Below are positions 21,817-33,190 of a stretch of DNA of 64,000 bases, one piece after another. Source of the stretch: Siphonodentalium dalli (Eukaryota > Mollusca > Scaphopoda > Gadilida > Siphonodentaliidae); assembly GCA_032622095.1 (NCBI GenBank), contig CP136067.1, positions 39,661,549-39,725,548 of the forward strand, given 5' to 3'. The position numbers and the translations under genes are program-made. The notes under the pieces were generated by a model. That model was not told the DNA's origin. It saw only the letters and a program-made list of their open reading frames with translations, and made no database searches. Each line of letters starts with the position of its first letter. Within the stretch, counting starts at the first letter, position 1.

Positions 21817-23378
21817 TTAACCCTTTGAACCCTGGCTCCCCACAACGATCGACACCCTGACCCTGGGCTCCCAGTGGTATTTTTTATATTGTGGCCAGTG
21901 TTTAGATGTATGGTGTTGTTTATGTTCAAGTGGTGTCACATTACTGAAACTTTAGATGTATGTTCCCCATGGACCACTGATTAATTTACAATCTGGTTAC
22001 ATTGCCACGTGGTCACTCCCTGGTAACGGTTGCTAGGCATCTACCCGATATTGAAAGTAAAATACAATTATAGCTTTTACGGTCGTAATTCAGCCCAAGG
22101 AAATGGCGTTTTTGATGCAGTCAACACCCTATTGTGAAATTTGAGATATATCTGGCCAGAAGTCTGATCCTAACTTGTATTTAAGGGTGGCAACTGTTGC
22201 TAAGCAAATACCCCAAATGATCGAATGACACTCACCATTGCCCTGTGAATCCAATTGTATTATGCCCCAATTTATACATTTTTGGCATGCACATGCTGAT
22301 GGTTATGTTCAAATGGTGCTACAGGTCTGAAATTTTACAGGTATGTTCCCATGGGCCACTGTGTATTTTTTTTAGAACGGTATACTTTGCCACACGATCA
22401 CTCCCTGGTAACGGTTTCTAAGCAACTACCCGGAACTGGAAGTATAATGCAATTATAGCTTATCGCTAAGAAACGGCATTTTCTATGCAGTCAATACCCT
22501 ATTGTGAAACTGGAGATACATCAGGTCAGAAGATTGAACCTACATGTAGTTTGTATTTAACGGTATCAATGGTTGCTAAGCATACAGCCCAAGTGATCGA
22601 ATGACACCACTTCCCTGTGCATTCAATGGCATTACGTCCCATTTTAGAAATCGCCTAAAAGGCACGGTGATGGTCATGTTCAAATGGTGCCATGAGTCTT
22701 AAACTTTACATAATTGCTCACTAATGCACGATTTGACCACGTGTTTGTAATGTGCACGCGCAAGTAGATCGGACTAGATGGTATTGTGACCATGCAACCC
22801 ATTTCCACAGTACTACTTTGGTGCAATGTCAAAACGTGCAGCTGTATAACGCAAATTTATGTACTATGAAGATCCTTGATGTGATTGTATCATTTCACAA
22901 AAATCCATACATTTATCATTTTATCCTATGCGCATGCGCGAAACAAATCGACTCAAATAAGAAACTGCGTGCGCCTTCCTCGCATATGACAGAACATAGC
23001 ACTGGTTATGTATTCAATACTAATTTAAACCAAAAAGAGTGATCGAAATGGTGTCTTTCTACAATCCTGCGAACCGCGCAACAATGTAGAGCTTTACCCG
23101 AATCGCTTCAAATAATGTACGTTTGTTGAATTCTGCGCTGTGCGCATGCGCGTGTTTTCTACCCCAACTAGTCGGCAACAAACTCATACACATGCACCCA
23201 TGGAACTGCTGAAGTTCCTTTGGATCATTTACATAGATATAAGTGGATATACCAATGGTTATAACATGTATACACATGTTACATAGGTTTATGATGTCAC
23301 TGAATGCTGCTGGCCGGTCGGGTGTATGAACGTTTTCTGGCTGGCCGCTTTTGCGGCCAGTCGGGTTCAAAGGGTTAA
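21817..23378. mobile_element. 1.56-kb TTAA-flanked element (family P3), non-autonomous
   Basis: The ends are TTAACCCTTTGAACCC and GGGTTCAAAGGGTTAA (12-bp inverted terminus plus TTAA). The right subterminus holds the hairpin CTGGCCGCTTTTGCGGCCAG. Two diverged interior units of about 430 bp share CTCCCTGGTAACGGTT and GTCAACACCCTATTGTGAAA-like phrases. No transposase frame is visible. Third TTAA family of the window. Confidence 0.78.
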
Positions 23379-23762
23379 GAGTATTTATCTTTTATTGTCC
23401 TGCCCATATTTGAATTTAGCTCTGTGGGGGTATGCCAGTACCCAAGGTCCTTACCCTTGTTGTTCAAATTGTGACACAAGATTAAAATATAATCAAGGAA
23501 AATATTATTTACTATTTGTTATATTTGTTTTCTAAGTGTCCTTCATTCAAACAAAATTTATTTAGTTTATAATATTATCTATGCTGCAAGTTGTGATAAG
23601 CCATCTTCCCAAGTGCTTTAAACATGTCGTGTCGCCCAAGGTGGGTAATGTCCGGTTCTGATCTAGTGCACTTGTTTATTTTATTGTAAGTGCCTATACT
23701 AGTATTTCTGGATGAACGCCCTACTTTTCTATTTATCACAATTTACTGCCGGGTCTGAGAAT

Positions 23763-24360
23763 AAGGTGCCTGACATTTGCAAAATGAGGTCCCCAGAGGG
23801 TGAATTTATTGACACTATCCTGCATTCACCCTCTGGAGACCTCATTCTGCTTAGACCTCATCTTCTTCACATAGATTCTGTTTCTTTTTTAGTTTCTTCT
23901 CTGTATCCCCAAATTGGCAGACAACACATTGCATAGTCGAGGTTCCCAGTGGGTGTACATCACAATATTCACCATTAGGAACTTCAATCTGAGACTTTGT
24001 CTCCCATAGCAGATGAGGCCATGCAGAATGAGGTCCCAAGAGGGTGAATTTGGTGATGCTAGCCCGCTGTGCGGGATAGCACCACAAAATTCACCCTCTG
24101 GGGACCTCATTCTGACAGATGGAAATTTAGACCAAGAATAGACTAGTTTAGTTTCTTCTCTATATTCCCAAATTGTCAGACGACACATTGCAAAATCGAG
24201 GTTCCCAGTGGGTGTACATCACAATATTCACCATTAGGGAACTTCAATCTGAGTCTATGTCTCCCATAGCAGATGAGGGCGTGCAGAATGAGGGATAGTG
24301 CGGGATAGCATCACTAAATTCACCCTCTGGGGACCTCATTCTGTAAATGACAGGCACACT
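23763..24360. mobile_element. MITE family C, copy 3 (extended)
   Basis: It begins GTGCCTGACATTTGCAAAAT and ends ATGACAGGCACAC. Inside are three GAGGTCCC...GGGACCTC palindromes, and an internal block (TTCCCAGTGGGTGTACATCA) is duplicated at 23941 and 24203. It ends about 30 bp before a PSMD2 exon acceptor. Confidence 0.7.
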
Positions 24361-24392
24361 TAACTCAGACTTGTTTACTGCTTTGTTTACAG

Positions 24393-24561
24393 TTGAGGTA
24401 TGGAGAGACGGTTATCAGGAGGGCAGTCCCTCTTGCACTTGGGCTAATATCTGTATCAAACCCCAAGCTCACAATTCTGGAGACACTGAGTAAATTCTCT
24501 CACGACAGCGACCCAGAGGTGGCTCACAATTCCATTCTTGCCATGGGCATCGTTGGAGCTG
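24393..24561 (+). CDS. PSMD2: PSMD2 exon, PC repeats
   Basis: The exon follows TTGTTTACAG and precedes donor GTATGT. It encodes [20 protein letters not shown], then [20 protein letters not shown] and [16 protein letters not shown]. The RRAVPLAL and SKFSHD.DPEV motifs are signature RPN1 sequence. It enters in phase 0 and ends one base into Gly. Confidence 0.96.
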
Positions 24562-25003
24562 GTATGTACATGTATTGCTAAGTTTTTTTGAAACATTTTA
24601 ATACATTAAAATCCTTTAATAATATTGAAGTTCTGTGTCTGATATATTGTTAGGTAAATTATTATAATTATATACTTTCACCAGCTTTTCGTTGTGTTGA
24701 GGGTATTATGTAGTTATTTATTCAACTGTGCTCTGTCAATTACCTTTCCTATAGAGTTGAATTGGGCCATGTAATAATCTCTTACAATTAACAAAGTTAT
24801 TTATTTATCAAAATCCTTACCTACATATAATGTACATTGACATATTCCATTGAAATATAATCCAAGGTCTTCAATAGGATAGGATATGATATTCTGTTTC
24901 AATATGCACATATATCATTAGTACATAATAAATTTTAGTTACATTATATTGAAAATTCGAGGGGGTGGCTTAGTCACTGTCAGGCTAGACTGTCAATTGT
25001 CAC

Positions 25004-25404
25004 TTAACCCTTTACCCAACAAACCGGCCAAAACCGGCCATATAAAGCTTCAACAGCCTAAAATATCTTCGGCCTGTCTCAATAGAACCATACAAATATG
25101 GATATCATTGGAATCGGCTCCTTGACCACATTGTGATAGTTACAGTTATGCCCTGTGCCAATGCATTCTCTTATATATGCGAGTCGACCATAGGTCGCCT
25201 CGCATATATAAGAGAATGCATTGGCCTAAAAAAAATCTTTTTTTTAACACTTTTTACCATTTTTTCTTACATTCTTTAACAATTTTATAATTTGTAATGT
25301 GTTAAGCCAATGCATTCTCTTATATATGCGAGGCGACCTATGGTCGACTCGCATATATAAGAGAATGCATTGGCACAGGGCCGTTCTGTTGGGTAAAGGG
25401 TTAA
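25004..25404. mobile_element. piggyBac-like MITE P1, copy 4
   Basis: The copy is inverted relative to 6621. TTAACCCTTTACCCAACAAA opens and TTGGGTAAAGGGTTAA closes. The cassettes 25157-25225 and 25306-25374 are full length. GGAGAAATCTGAGTCC, right after the TTAA, matches 15-16 nt of the PSMD2 exon at 9994-10156. Confidence 0.88.
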
Positions 25405-26109
25405 TTAGGAGAAATCTGAGTCCAAAAAATCATTTATGAGATGTTATGTTTTACTGTGTTATAAACCGATACACATTGTATTGAAAGAAGTTGGTCATCA
25501 CATGTGATAATACTGACCACCTGGTCATGGGATTACTGTCCATTGGCTGTGAACTCCGGCAGTAAGCTGTGATAATCGTTGAAGGTCAAGTATTAAGCTG
25601 GTATCTCCCAGATGAGATCATATACATGTGGTAATTTATAAATGCTATTTACGCCGACTCGTTTGATACATCGATTGGGGGGTATTATTATGTATAACAT
25701 CTCTCTATTATACAGATCATTTTGACTACTCATATAATTCCAAATCCCTCATTTCTTATGTACAATTTATCAATAGGTTTCATTGTTGCAGGAACCATAC
25801 AGTTGGGGGCAACATCACTAGGGTAATAGGATAGGATGGCCCAATTTATTGACAAATCAGATCATCAGACTTATTATTGTTATTGTGTCATATACATGTA
25901 CAGAATGCTATGGACTCTTGAATCAGAAACTGTTTGCAAATGGGTTTCTGAAGGCATGAAAATTAACTCTCAACAATCTGACTACATACCGTCTGCAACG
26001 AGTTCTATTAATGATGTGAGAATTTAATTTGGCTATTATTCTGGGTTTTTTTTTCTCGCCCTTCGGCATTGTACTTTGCTTATTTAAATATATGGTTGGC
26101 AAATAGCAG

Positions 26110-26641
26110 TTAAAGGCACAGGCGGCGTTCGTTGCAGAACTATTCATATTTGTTCAAATCGCCATCAACAGAAGGAATATTAAAAAATATATAGTTTTGT
26201 TTATATGCCAAACATAATCAGCGCGTAAATAGTATATTGTCGTCAAGACGTACGATGGGGTACGTAAACAAGAGCATGCTCGTGTTACAGAAGTGTTGCT
26301 TCTGTTTACATAACACAGCGCAATTCTATTGGTTAATCACACACACATGATATAAACGCTCTTTATTATTTCCAAATCAGGAAAACAGTAACAAATAACG
26401 CTCTTTATGTTTACCATATCCTGATCTAAACAAAAGCCAGGTTCTGTAACATTTTTTTTTTGCTTTTGTTTACATAACAAAGGAAAAACATTTGACAATG
26501 ACATACTATTTATTCCATATTTCTGATTGGTATAAGAACAAAGTCTGTCTATATTTTACTATTCTTTCTGTTTATGATGGTTATTGACGGAGGTGAATAT
26601 TTTAACAGCATACCCACCGCCAACGCCGCCCGTATCTTTAA
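26110..26641. mobile_element. Putative MITE with 20-bp inverted ends
   Basis: TTAAAGGCACAGGCGGCGTT (26110-26129) and AACGCCGCCCGTATCTTTAA (26622-26641) are inverted with two mismatches. The interior is AT-rich with TGCTCGTGTTACAG and GTTTACATAACA(A/C)AG repeats. A relative of the right end occurs near 9164. No clear target duplication. Confidence 0.6.
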
Positions 26642-26756
26642 ATGATAAATCCAAATCCAACAGTTATGATGTCGTACATGAAATCATGAAAGTTGACATA
26701 ATTTTCGTCGTCGTCACTCTAGGTGACAAGTTGCAACTTATAATCTAAAATTTCAG

Positions 26757-26978
26757 GAACAAACAATGCCAGATTGGCAGCCATCTTACGACAGCTTGCT
26801 GTTTATCATGCCAAAGATCCAAACAATCTGTTCATGGTTCGGCTGGCACAAGGACTGACGCATCTTGGAAAAGGAACACTAACGCTGTGCCCATACCACT
26901 GTGATAGAGCTCTGCTCAGTCCGGTGGCAGTGGCTGGACTAATGGCTGTCATGGTATCATGTCTGGATGTCAAGACTT
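26757..26978 (+). CDS. PSMD2: PSMD2 exon, last PC repeats
   Basis: The acceptor is AATTTCAG and the donor GTAAGT. It encodes [60 protein letters not shown] and [14 protein letters not shown]. The [15 protein letters not shown] block is near-invariant in RPN1. The exon closes the PC toroid and ends one base into a Leu codon. Confidence 0.96.
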
Positions 26979-27290
26979 GTAAGTATGAATACATTTACCA
27001 TAGGATGTTTTTAAAATTTATTAGTTGAAATCCCTTACTGAAGTGATGTGGAACACACTGCTGTGGTCGTTGAATGTGAACAGAGAATAAACCAGTTATT
27101 TTCACGAAATTTATTTATAAGCTGGCAGCTCGTTCTTATATATGAATTATATGCAGCTATTGTCGTTTGGTGGAAAAATTGCAAGTCAGTGCATATATAA
27201 GAGGATGCACTGGCACAGGGTCTTTAATGCTGCACCAGTGCAACTTGATGGAGTGCATACATTGATGGATATCAATCCTTTAATTTTCAG

Positions 27291-27409
27291 TAATCCTTGG
27301 AAAATCTCACTACATCCTCTATCACTTGGTATCAGCCATGCAGCCACGTATGTTGGTGACATTCGATGAAGAACTGCGACCGCTACCAATCTCAGTACGA
27401 GTTGGTCAG
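27291..27409 (+). CDS. PSMD2: PSMD2 exon, penultimate coding segment
   Basis: The acceptor is AATTTTCAG and the donor GTGAGT. It encodes [40 protein letters not shown], ending in phase 0. Orthologues continue for about 55 more residues to the C-terminus. That final exon is not visible between here and the gap or after it. Confidence 0.95.
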
Positions 27410-27812
27410 GTGAGTTCAAAGTATTGTTAACACTTTCCATATTAAATGGATTCTCCCAATCAGTTAAAAAGTGCACATCAGAATGGTCTATTATATAATT
27501 GGAGGGATGTTAAGTCATAAAAGCAGACAACAGATAACTTAAAAGAGAAGTGCAGAACGAGCTAGTGCTGTATTTTGATTAGTTATCAACACTGCGGTAT
27601 GATAACCAACACCGTCTTGCACCGCCCACATTATTCTCTTCAAGGTATATTGGCAGTTCAATAATATTGCGACAGGTTAGGCCTAAGGGATACACTACAT
27701 GTATAAACTGATAACCAATCAAACATTTTCACACAAACACTTTATCTCCATTTGAATACAATGAATGTGTTGTGACGTCAGTCGAAGCATAACTACCACT
27801 GGCACAGGACTG

Positions 27813-28298
27813 TTACAGTAATGCCCAGAATTATGGATAACTTTTCAGGATTTAGTCGGAAATATGGCTTGTTGCAATTCATCGGAAAGCTCTCAGTGAT
27901 TAACCCTTTACCAACAAACCGGCCAAAACCAGCCAAATAAAGCTTCAACAGCCTAAAATATCTTTGGTCTGTCTCAATAGAACCATACAAATATGGATAT
28001 CATTGGAACCGGCTCCTTGACCACATTGTGATAGTTACAGTTATGCCCTGTGCCAATGCATTCTCTTATATATGCGAGTCGACCATAGGTCGCCTCGCAT
28101 ATATAAGAGAATGCATTGGCCTAAAAAAAATCTTTTTTTAACACTTTTTACCATTTTTTCTTACATTCTTTAACAATTTTATAATTTTTAATGTGTTAAG
28201 CCAATGCATTCTCTTATATATGCGAGGCGACCTATGGTCGACTCGCATATATAAGAGAATGCATTGGCACAGGGCCCTTCTGTTGGGTAAAGGGTTAA
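27813..28298. mobile_element. Half repeat D (27813-27899) with P1 MITE copy 5 (27900-28298)
   Basis: The left arm of repeat D (GAATTATGGATAACTTTTCA... GAAAGCTCTC) is followed by a P1 MITE from TTAACCCTTTACCAACAAAC to TTGGGTAAAGGGTTAA. After it, GGAGTCGATTATTTAGGGCA continues repeat D. The MITE therefore sits at the TTAA of repeat D, although about 90 bp of the right arm are missing. The cassettes 28052-28120 and 28200-28268 are full length. Confidence 0.82.
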
Positions 28299-29093
28299 GG
28301 AGTCGATTATTTAGGGCATTACTGTAGTCCTAACATTTGGCGGGATTAATGACGTGACGTTTTCAGTGATTGAATTAGCCTGGCAGTCCATGCATACTTG
28401 TCTGGGGCATTCCACGCATGTGGGAGGGATGATTCAAATTTCAAATTCAAAAGTCCTTTTCGATTCCTACCTAATTCAACGATGACATGAAACATGCTAA
28501 TGTGAAAGTATGCATGTACAATACTGGATTCACTGGAATTTTCCATCGCAATAATACAGTCGGAGACATTCTGATAAACATAGTTACGGTTTCCTTTCAA
28601 TTTGACGAAATTCAACTATTTATGGCACATTAATTTCAAACACAAACTTATTCCTGAGTGGAATAGTTTAACTGAAAAATTTACTTTATTTTGAGACACA
28701 TTGTCGTTCACTCATTTTCTCTCGGAAGTCAACACCCCTTGCTGAAATAGATTAGAAGGATTGGTATTTGATATACTCACCTGCAAATCCAGATTGTCGG
28801 ATGCTGCGCCGGGACTGTGAGATTAGGAAATAGGACAGAAAGGCAGACAGATTTATGTTTGAATATAGTTTATCATACAAACTATTTGTGGTTGCCATTG
28901 CCAGTGCACAAGTTACTTGATTAGACACTAATGTAACAAAATTCAGCATGAAATAACTCTATTTTTGAACAAACAGTCCTGTGCACGATATACCCGTGTA
29001 ACAGTTTATCCCCCCCCCCCCCCTGGGTATTTCCCCCACCCCCCCCCCCCCCCCCCCCACTCATATATTTTTTTTCCTCATTTATTTCTTACC
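28299..29093. other. Sequence between last PSMD2 exon seen and the gap
   Basis: Contains one candidate - strand exon (28781-28814) and, near the gap, C-tracts (CCCCCCCTGGGTATTTCCCC) like those ending the hAT elements at 41105 and 45896. The expected final PSMD2 exon is not found here. Confidence 0.5.
28781..28814 (-). other. Candidate 34-nt exon on the minus strand
   Basis: On the - strand, a pyrimidine-rich tract ending TTTCCTAATCTCACAG precedes 34 nt starting TCCCGGCGCAGCATCC. The excellent donor GTGAGTATAT follows after GGATTTGCAG. The segment is more GC-rich than its surroundings. One frame reads SRRSIRQSGFA. Parent gene unknown; it could be untranslated. Confidence 0.4.
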
Positions 29094-29193
29094 NNNNNNN
29101 NNNNNNNNNNNNNNNNNNNNNNNNNNNNNNNNNNNNNNNNNNNNNNNNNNNNNNNNNNNNNNNNNNNNNNNNNNNNNNNNNNNNNNNNNNNNN
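29094..29193. other. Scaffold gap (100 N)
   Basis: Exactly 100 N, the usual placeholder for a gap of unknown size, bordered on the left by C- and T-tracts. The missing last PSMD2 exon and the 5' part of the zinc-finger gene at 29771 may lie in it. Confidence 0.95.
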
Positions 29194-29770
29194 GGCCCAC
29201 CACCCCTCTACCTGCAATGTTTTTCTTTTTTTCGCCCAATTTTTGGGACCCACCCCCAAAATCTTACAAAAAACATAAAATATAAACCAAATCATAGCCT
29301 AGCAAAGAATTGTTCCGTTTCTTATTATTTAATACTATTCCCAGCATTTTAATAAACCTCTGAACTGCTCTAAAGGGAGATAATTCTATTAGTATAAAAT
29401 GTGGAAATGCTGAATGCATGCACTTAAAAACATTGGGCATTATGCCATAAAACATAATAATTATGAGGTAATACATGTCCTGATATCCTCAATAACTCCA
29501 TATTCTTTTATATAACAATAGTATAAGATGTTTTTGAGCCAAGGCCCAATAGTAATACTGTAGTAATAGGGGTAGAACAAATTTCATCTCCCCTATTTCT
29601 GTGATATATATCTGCACATGGGTATGATGGGACCCAAGGAAAGTCACACTCACAGCAGCTCACAGTCTAAATACATGTATGTATGTCATGTTGGTGTGCA
29701 GATTGACATATACCAATATTAGTGAAGAATTGGTAGTATTATTAACTTATTATCAGAGTATAAAGTTTAG

Positions 29771-29963
29771 TTTAAAGCCAGCGGAGATATCCAAGCCACG
29801 GTCACCTTGTACAAACCGTCCGTATACATGTGGGTGCCCCCTGTGCAATGTGGTTTACTGGACGTATCACATGGAAACCCATTATAAGAACAAGCATCCT
29901 GGATCAGACTGTCCAGTTGAGATATGTGACTCTGAGAAAGTTCGCATGAAGAGAGTTTCATAG
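29771..29963 (+). CDS. Terminal exon of an unidentified zinc-finger gene
   Basis: The acceptor ATAAAGTTTAG precedes an exon read in phase (one base finishes a codon). It encodes LKPAEISKPRSPCTNRPYTC, GCPLCNVVYWTYHMETHYKN, KHPGSDCPVEICDSEKVRMK and RVS, then stop TAG. C-P-L-C followed by H-x4-H resembles a C2H2 finger (C-x2-C-x11-H-x4-H), and two more Cys follow. I do not recognise the gene. It could also be a domesticated transposon-derived zinc-finger protein. The upstream exons are not visible and may be in the gap. Confidence 0.55.
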
Positions 29964-30761
29964 ATTACCTGTGCAGTTTGATCCAGGGTTGGTATGATTT
30001 ATAATTAGTTTCAAGAACAAAGTTCATATTAGTCATGTTTATATTCTAGCTTTATGTTGCATATGGAATAAGTTGAGACTTTAATACCAAAAGCTACTTT
30101 TATAGTTACATTGCTCTATCCTGCTATATCCTACATTGAATATCAAAGCAACCAATAATGAACAAGCAACTAATAATTACAATACCATATGTATTGGCAG
30201 TCAAATAACTGGAACTCCAGATATACTATCTTACTACGTGTATCTGTACAGTACGTAACTGCTTAGACTTGTGAATAATAACTGTTGTTGAATTAATATC
30301 ACAAAAGGCTAAGCTTTCATATTGTTATCCAAATAGTATGAACTTTTTGTATGAGTTATTTTGTTTTATAGTTTTAAACCAGTGGAATTGTTATTTTTGT
30401 TTGTATCATCAAGTTTATCTTGATAACAAATAATATCCATTATGTGGATTAAGAACAGAAGATGGTAATCATTTCATAATTATGCTTATATGCAAGCATT
30501 GTCGACTGATCGTGTCTGAGCATATAATTATGTTATAACAGTAAACAAATTTGTCAAAAGTAATTGCAAAATTCATCACAGAATTCATCAATATAAACTC
30601 AGCTTTATATTTTGTTCAAACCCTTAAAGGGATACACATGTGTGTATATATAGCTATAACATACACTTTGACATCCAATTAAAGGCTATCTTGGATATGC
30701 ATATTATAAATGTTTGTTCTTATGTTTTAATGTTTGTTATATGATTTGTTTATATATATAA
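29964..30761. other. Probable 3' flank/UTR of the zinc-finger gene
   Basis: AT-rich, unique-looking sequence after the stop codon with no repeat or open frame. I could not fix a polyadenylation site; AATTAAAGG at 30680 is a weak candidate signal. Confidence 0.35.
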
Positions 30762-31522
30762 CTAGAAGGTGACCCGACTTCGTCCGGGGTTTGACCTTGA
30801 ATTGTCTATTTTGAAGGCCAAGGTCAAGTGGGGTCACGATTTGACCCGTCCAAAACACTGCCCGAACAAAAGTACCCGTCGAAATCCATCCGGTTTTACC
30901 CGATTTGACCTTTTAACCCGATTTGATTTCCACTCAAGTATATAAACGCGCCTCATATACACACGCTCATTAATTATCAAGTTTCAACGTAAAGATAAAT
31001 TACAATCGGTGCCCGAGATATCGCCAAGACGTCTGAAACAGTCAAATGCATCGGCAGGTTAAGAGTTAACGTGATCTAACTTTATGACCTCTAACGACGT
31101 CATAGAAGTTACGCATTGTTTTTACCCTGATAGAAGATCGTACCACTTCTTCTTAATAATTGAGGCAGATAACTAAAACGGATACATACATATTATATAT
31201 CGTTGGAAAGAGGAAACACGAAAGATTCTCATAGTGTCATTATTATGACTGGCATGTTATTATTCGCGCTGTTTCGAATCGATTTGTAAGCACCGAACTG
31301 AAATATATTAGCGCAAAACGGCGTAAAAACAGATTTGACCTCGGCACGTGAAAAGTTGACCTCGCACGGACAAATTAATAGGCCTATGTTAGTCCTGACC
31401 CGAAAATACCCCCACATACCAAGTTTCATCGAAATTGGCTCAGCCGTATTTGAGTCCATCGATTACTGACAGACAGACAGATAGATAGATACACACACAG
31501 ATCTTTCAAAATATATAATAGA
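30762..31522 (-). mobile_element. Helitron unit 1 of a three-unit array
   Basis: On the - strand it starts TCTATTATATATTTTGAAAG and ends with hairpin CCCGGAC-GAA-GTCGGG, then TCACCTTCTAG-T. TC...hairpin...CTAG are Helitron termini. No Rep/helicase gene, so non-autonomous. The next unit abuts with no base between. The forward left flank of the whole array is A (30761). Confidence 0.82.
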
Positions 31523-32398
31523 CTAGAAGGTGACCCGACTTCGTCCGGGCTATTAAAATACCAACTTTCAAGTCGATTGCTCCACCCGTTTCATAGATCT
31601 GGTCTGCGCATGCGCGAAGCTGGTGTCGCACGTGCTCGGCGACCCGATAAAATTCGTATCCGGGGCAAGATACATTCACATACCAAATTTAAAGTCAATA
31701 TCTCAACCCGATTTCGAGATCTCGTCTGCGCATGCGCGAAGCTGGCGTCGCACGTGCTCGGCGACCCGATAAAATTCGTATCCGGGGCAAGATACATTCA
31801 CATACCAAATTTCAAGTGGATAGCTACACCCGTTTCCGAGATATATAGCCCAATGTCATTTGCGGATACCTCGGCCGGTGATGAGTTAACGCGACACAGT
31901 CAAATGCATCGGCAGGGTGAGAGTTAACGTAATCTAACTTTATGACCTCTGACGACGTCATAGAAATTACGCATTGATTTTATCCCGATAAAAGCATTGT
32001 ACCACTTGTACCTAATAATTGAGGCAGATAACTAAAACGGATACATACATATTATATATCGTTGGAAAGATGAAGCCACACAGATTCTAACCGTGCAAAT
32101 TATATGACTGGCAATTTATTATTCGCGCTATATCGAATCGATTTGTGAGCACCGAACTGAAATATATTAGCGCAAAAACGGCGTAAAAATAGATTTGACC
32201 TCCGCACGTGAAAAGTTGACCTCGCACGGACAAATAAATATGCCTATGTTCGTCTCCGGCCGAAAATACCCTAAAATACCAAATTTCATCGAAATTGGCT
32301 TAGTCGTTTTGGAGTCCATCGATTTCAAACACACACACAAACAAACACACACACAAACAAACACATACACACACAGATCTTTCAAAATATATAATAGA
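31523..32398 (-). mobile_element. Helitron unit 2 of the array
   Basis: It has the same kind of ends as unit 1 (TCTATTATATATTTTGAAAG on the - strand; CTAG at the 3' end) and shares much of its left part (TGACCTCTGACGACGTCATA). It contains two tandem 122-bp units, each with TGCGCATGCGCG (31605-31616, 31727-31738), and a CA/AAAC-rich microsatellite at 32328-32375. Confidence 0.82.
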
Positions 32399-32896
32399 CT
32401 AGCCGATGAGCCCGACGTTGTCCGGGCTATTCAAAAACCAAATTTCAAGTCGATAGCTCCACCCGTTTCCGAGATCTGGTCTGCGCATGCGCGAAGCTTG
32501 CGTCGCACGGGCTCGGCGACCCGATAAAAATCGTATCCGGGGCAAGATACATTCACATACCAAATTTCAAGTCGATAGCTCCACCCGTTTCCGAGATCTC
32601 GTCTGCGCATGCGCGAAGCTGGTGTCGCACGGGCTCGGGGACCCGATAAAATTTGCATCCGGGGCAAGATACATTCACATAGCAAATTTCAAATCGATAG
32701 CTCCACCCGTTTCCGAGATCTCGTCTGCGCATGCGCGAAGCGGGCGCCGCACGGGCTCGCCAATACGACAACGACGACCGCCTGGTCAAACTACATTCAC
32801 GTACCAAGTTTCGTCCCGATCGGTCAAGAATCGTAGATTTGTATTAATGACAGACAAACATACATACAGACAGAGGTCTTCAAAATATATATGAGA
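32399..32896 (-). mobile_element. Helitron unit 3 of the array
   Basis: On the - strand it starts TCTCATATATATTTTGAAGA and ends AGCCCGGACAACGTCGGGCT (hairpin), then CATCGGCTAG. Three 122-bp tandem units carry TGCGCATGCGCG at 32482, 32604 and 32726. The forward right flank is T (32897), so the entire 30762-32896 array sits between A and T, the Helitron target. A second member is at 62660-63292. Confidence 0.85.
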
Positions 32897-33168
32897 TATA
32901 TCTTTCATCTGTCGAAATCTGGTACATTAATTTTGACATACATCAGCATACATACACCCCTAAATGGTAGTTAGTTCTGGTTAGTATGTTTTAAATAGCC
33001 TAGTGTGTCATATGGTTGATATTAACAGATTACATGAGCACAAAAACAGTGATTTTAAGTGGAGGAAAAAATTTGCATTTTTGGTCATTTACGCATTTTT
33101 TCCGGGTCCAAATGACCCACCCACCCCCGCCCTATATATGGAATTTTTGTGCGCGACCCCCCCCCCCT

Positions 33169-33190
33169 GGTTTGTTGGGTAAAGGGTTAA
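33169..33190. repeat. Solo end of a P1 MITE
   Basis: GGTTTGTTGGGTAAAGGGTT followed by AA is identical to the right terminus of the P1 MITEs, including the TTAA. It follows a C-tract with no other MITE sequence. Confidence 0.6.

Noticed and set aside
25780-25830. An additional PSMD2 acceptor (GTTGCAG/GAACCATAC)
   Set aside because: The sequence after the AG does not continue the protein, while the exon at 26757 does so in correct phase.
31577-32894. Open frames of 75-139 codons (MREAGVARARRPDK type) repeated here and at 62871-63290
   Set aside because: They run through the 122-bp Helitron tandem units. The unit length is not a multiple of three, frames are open on both strands, and no domain is recognisable.
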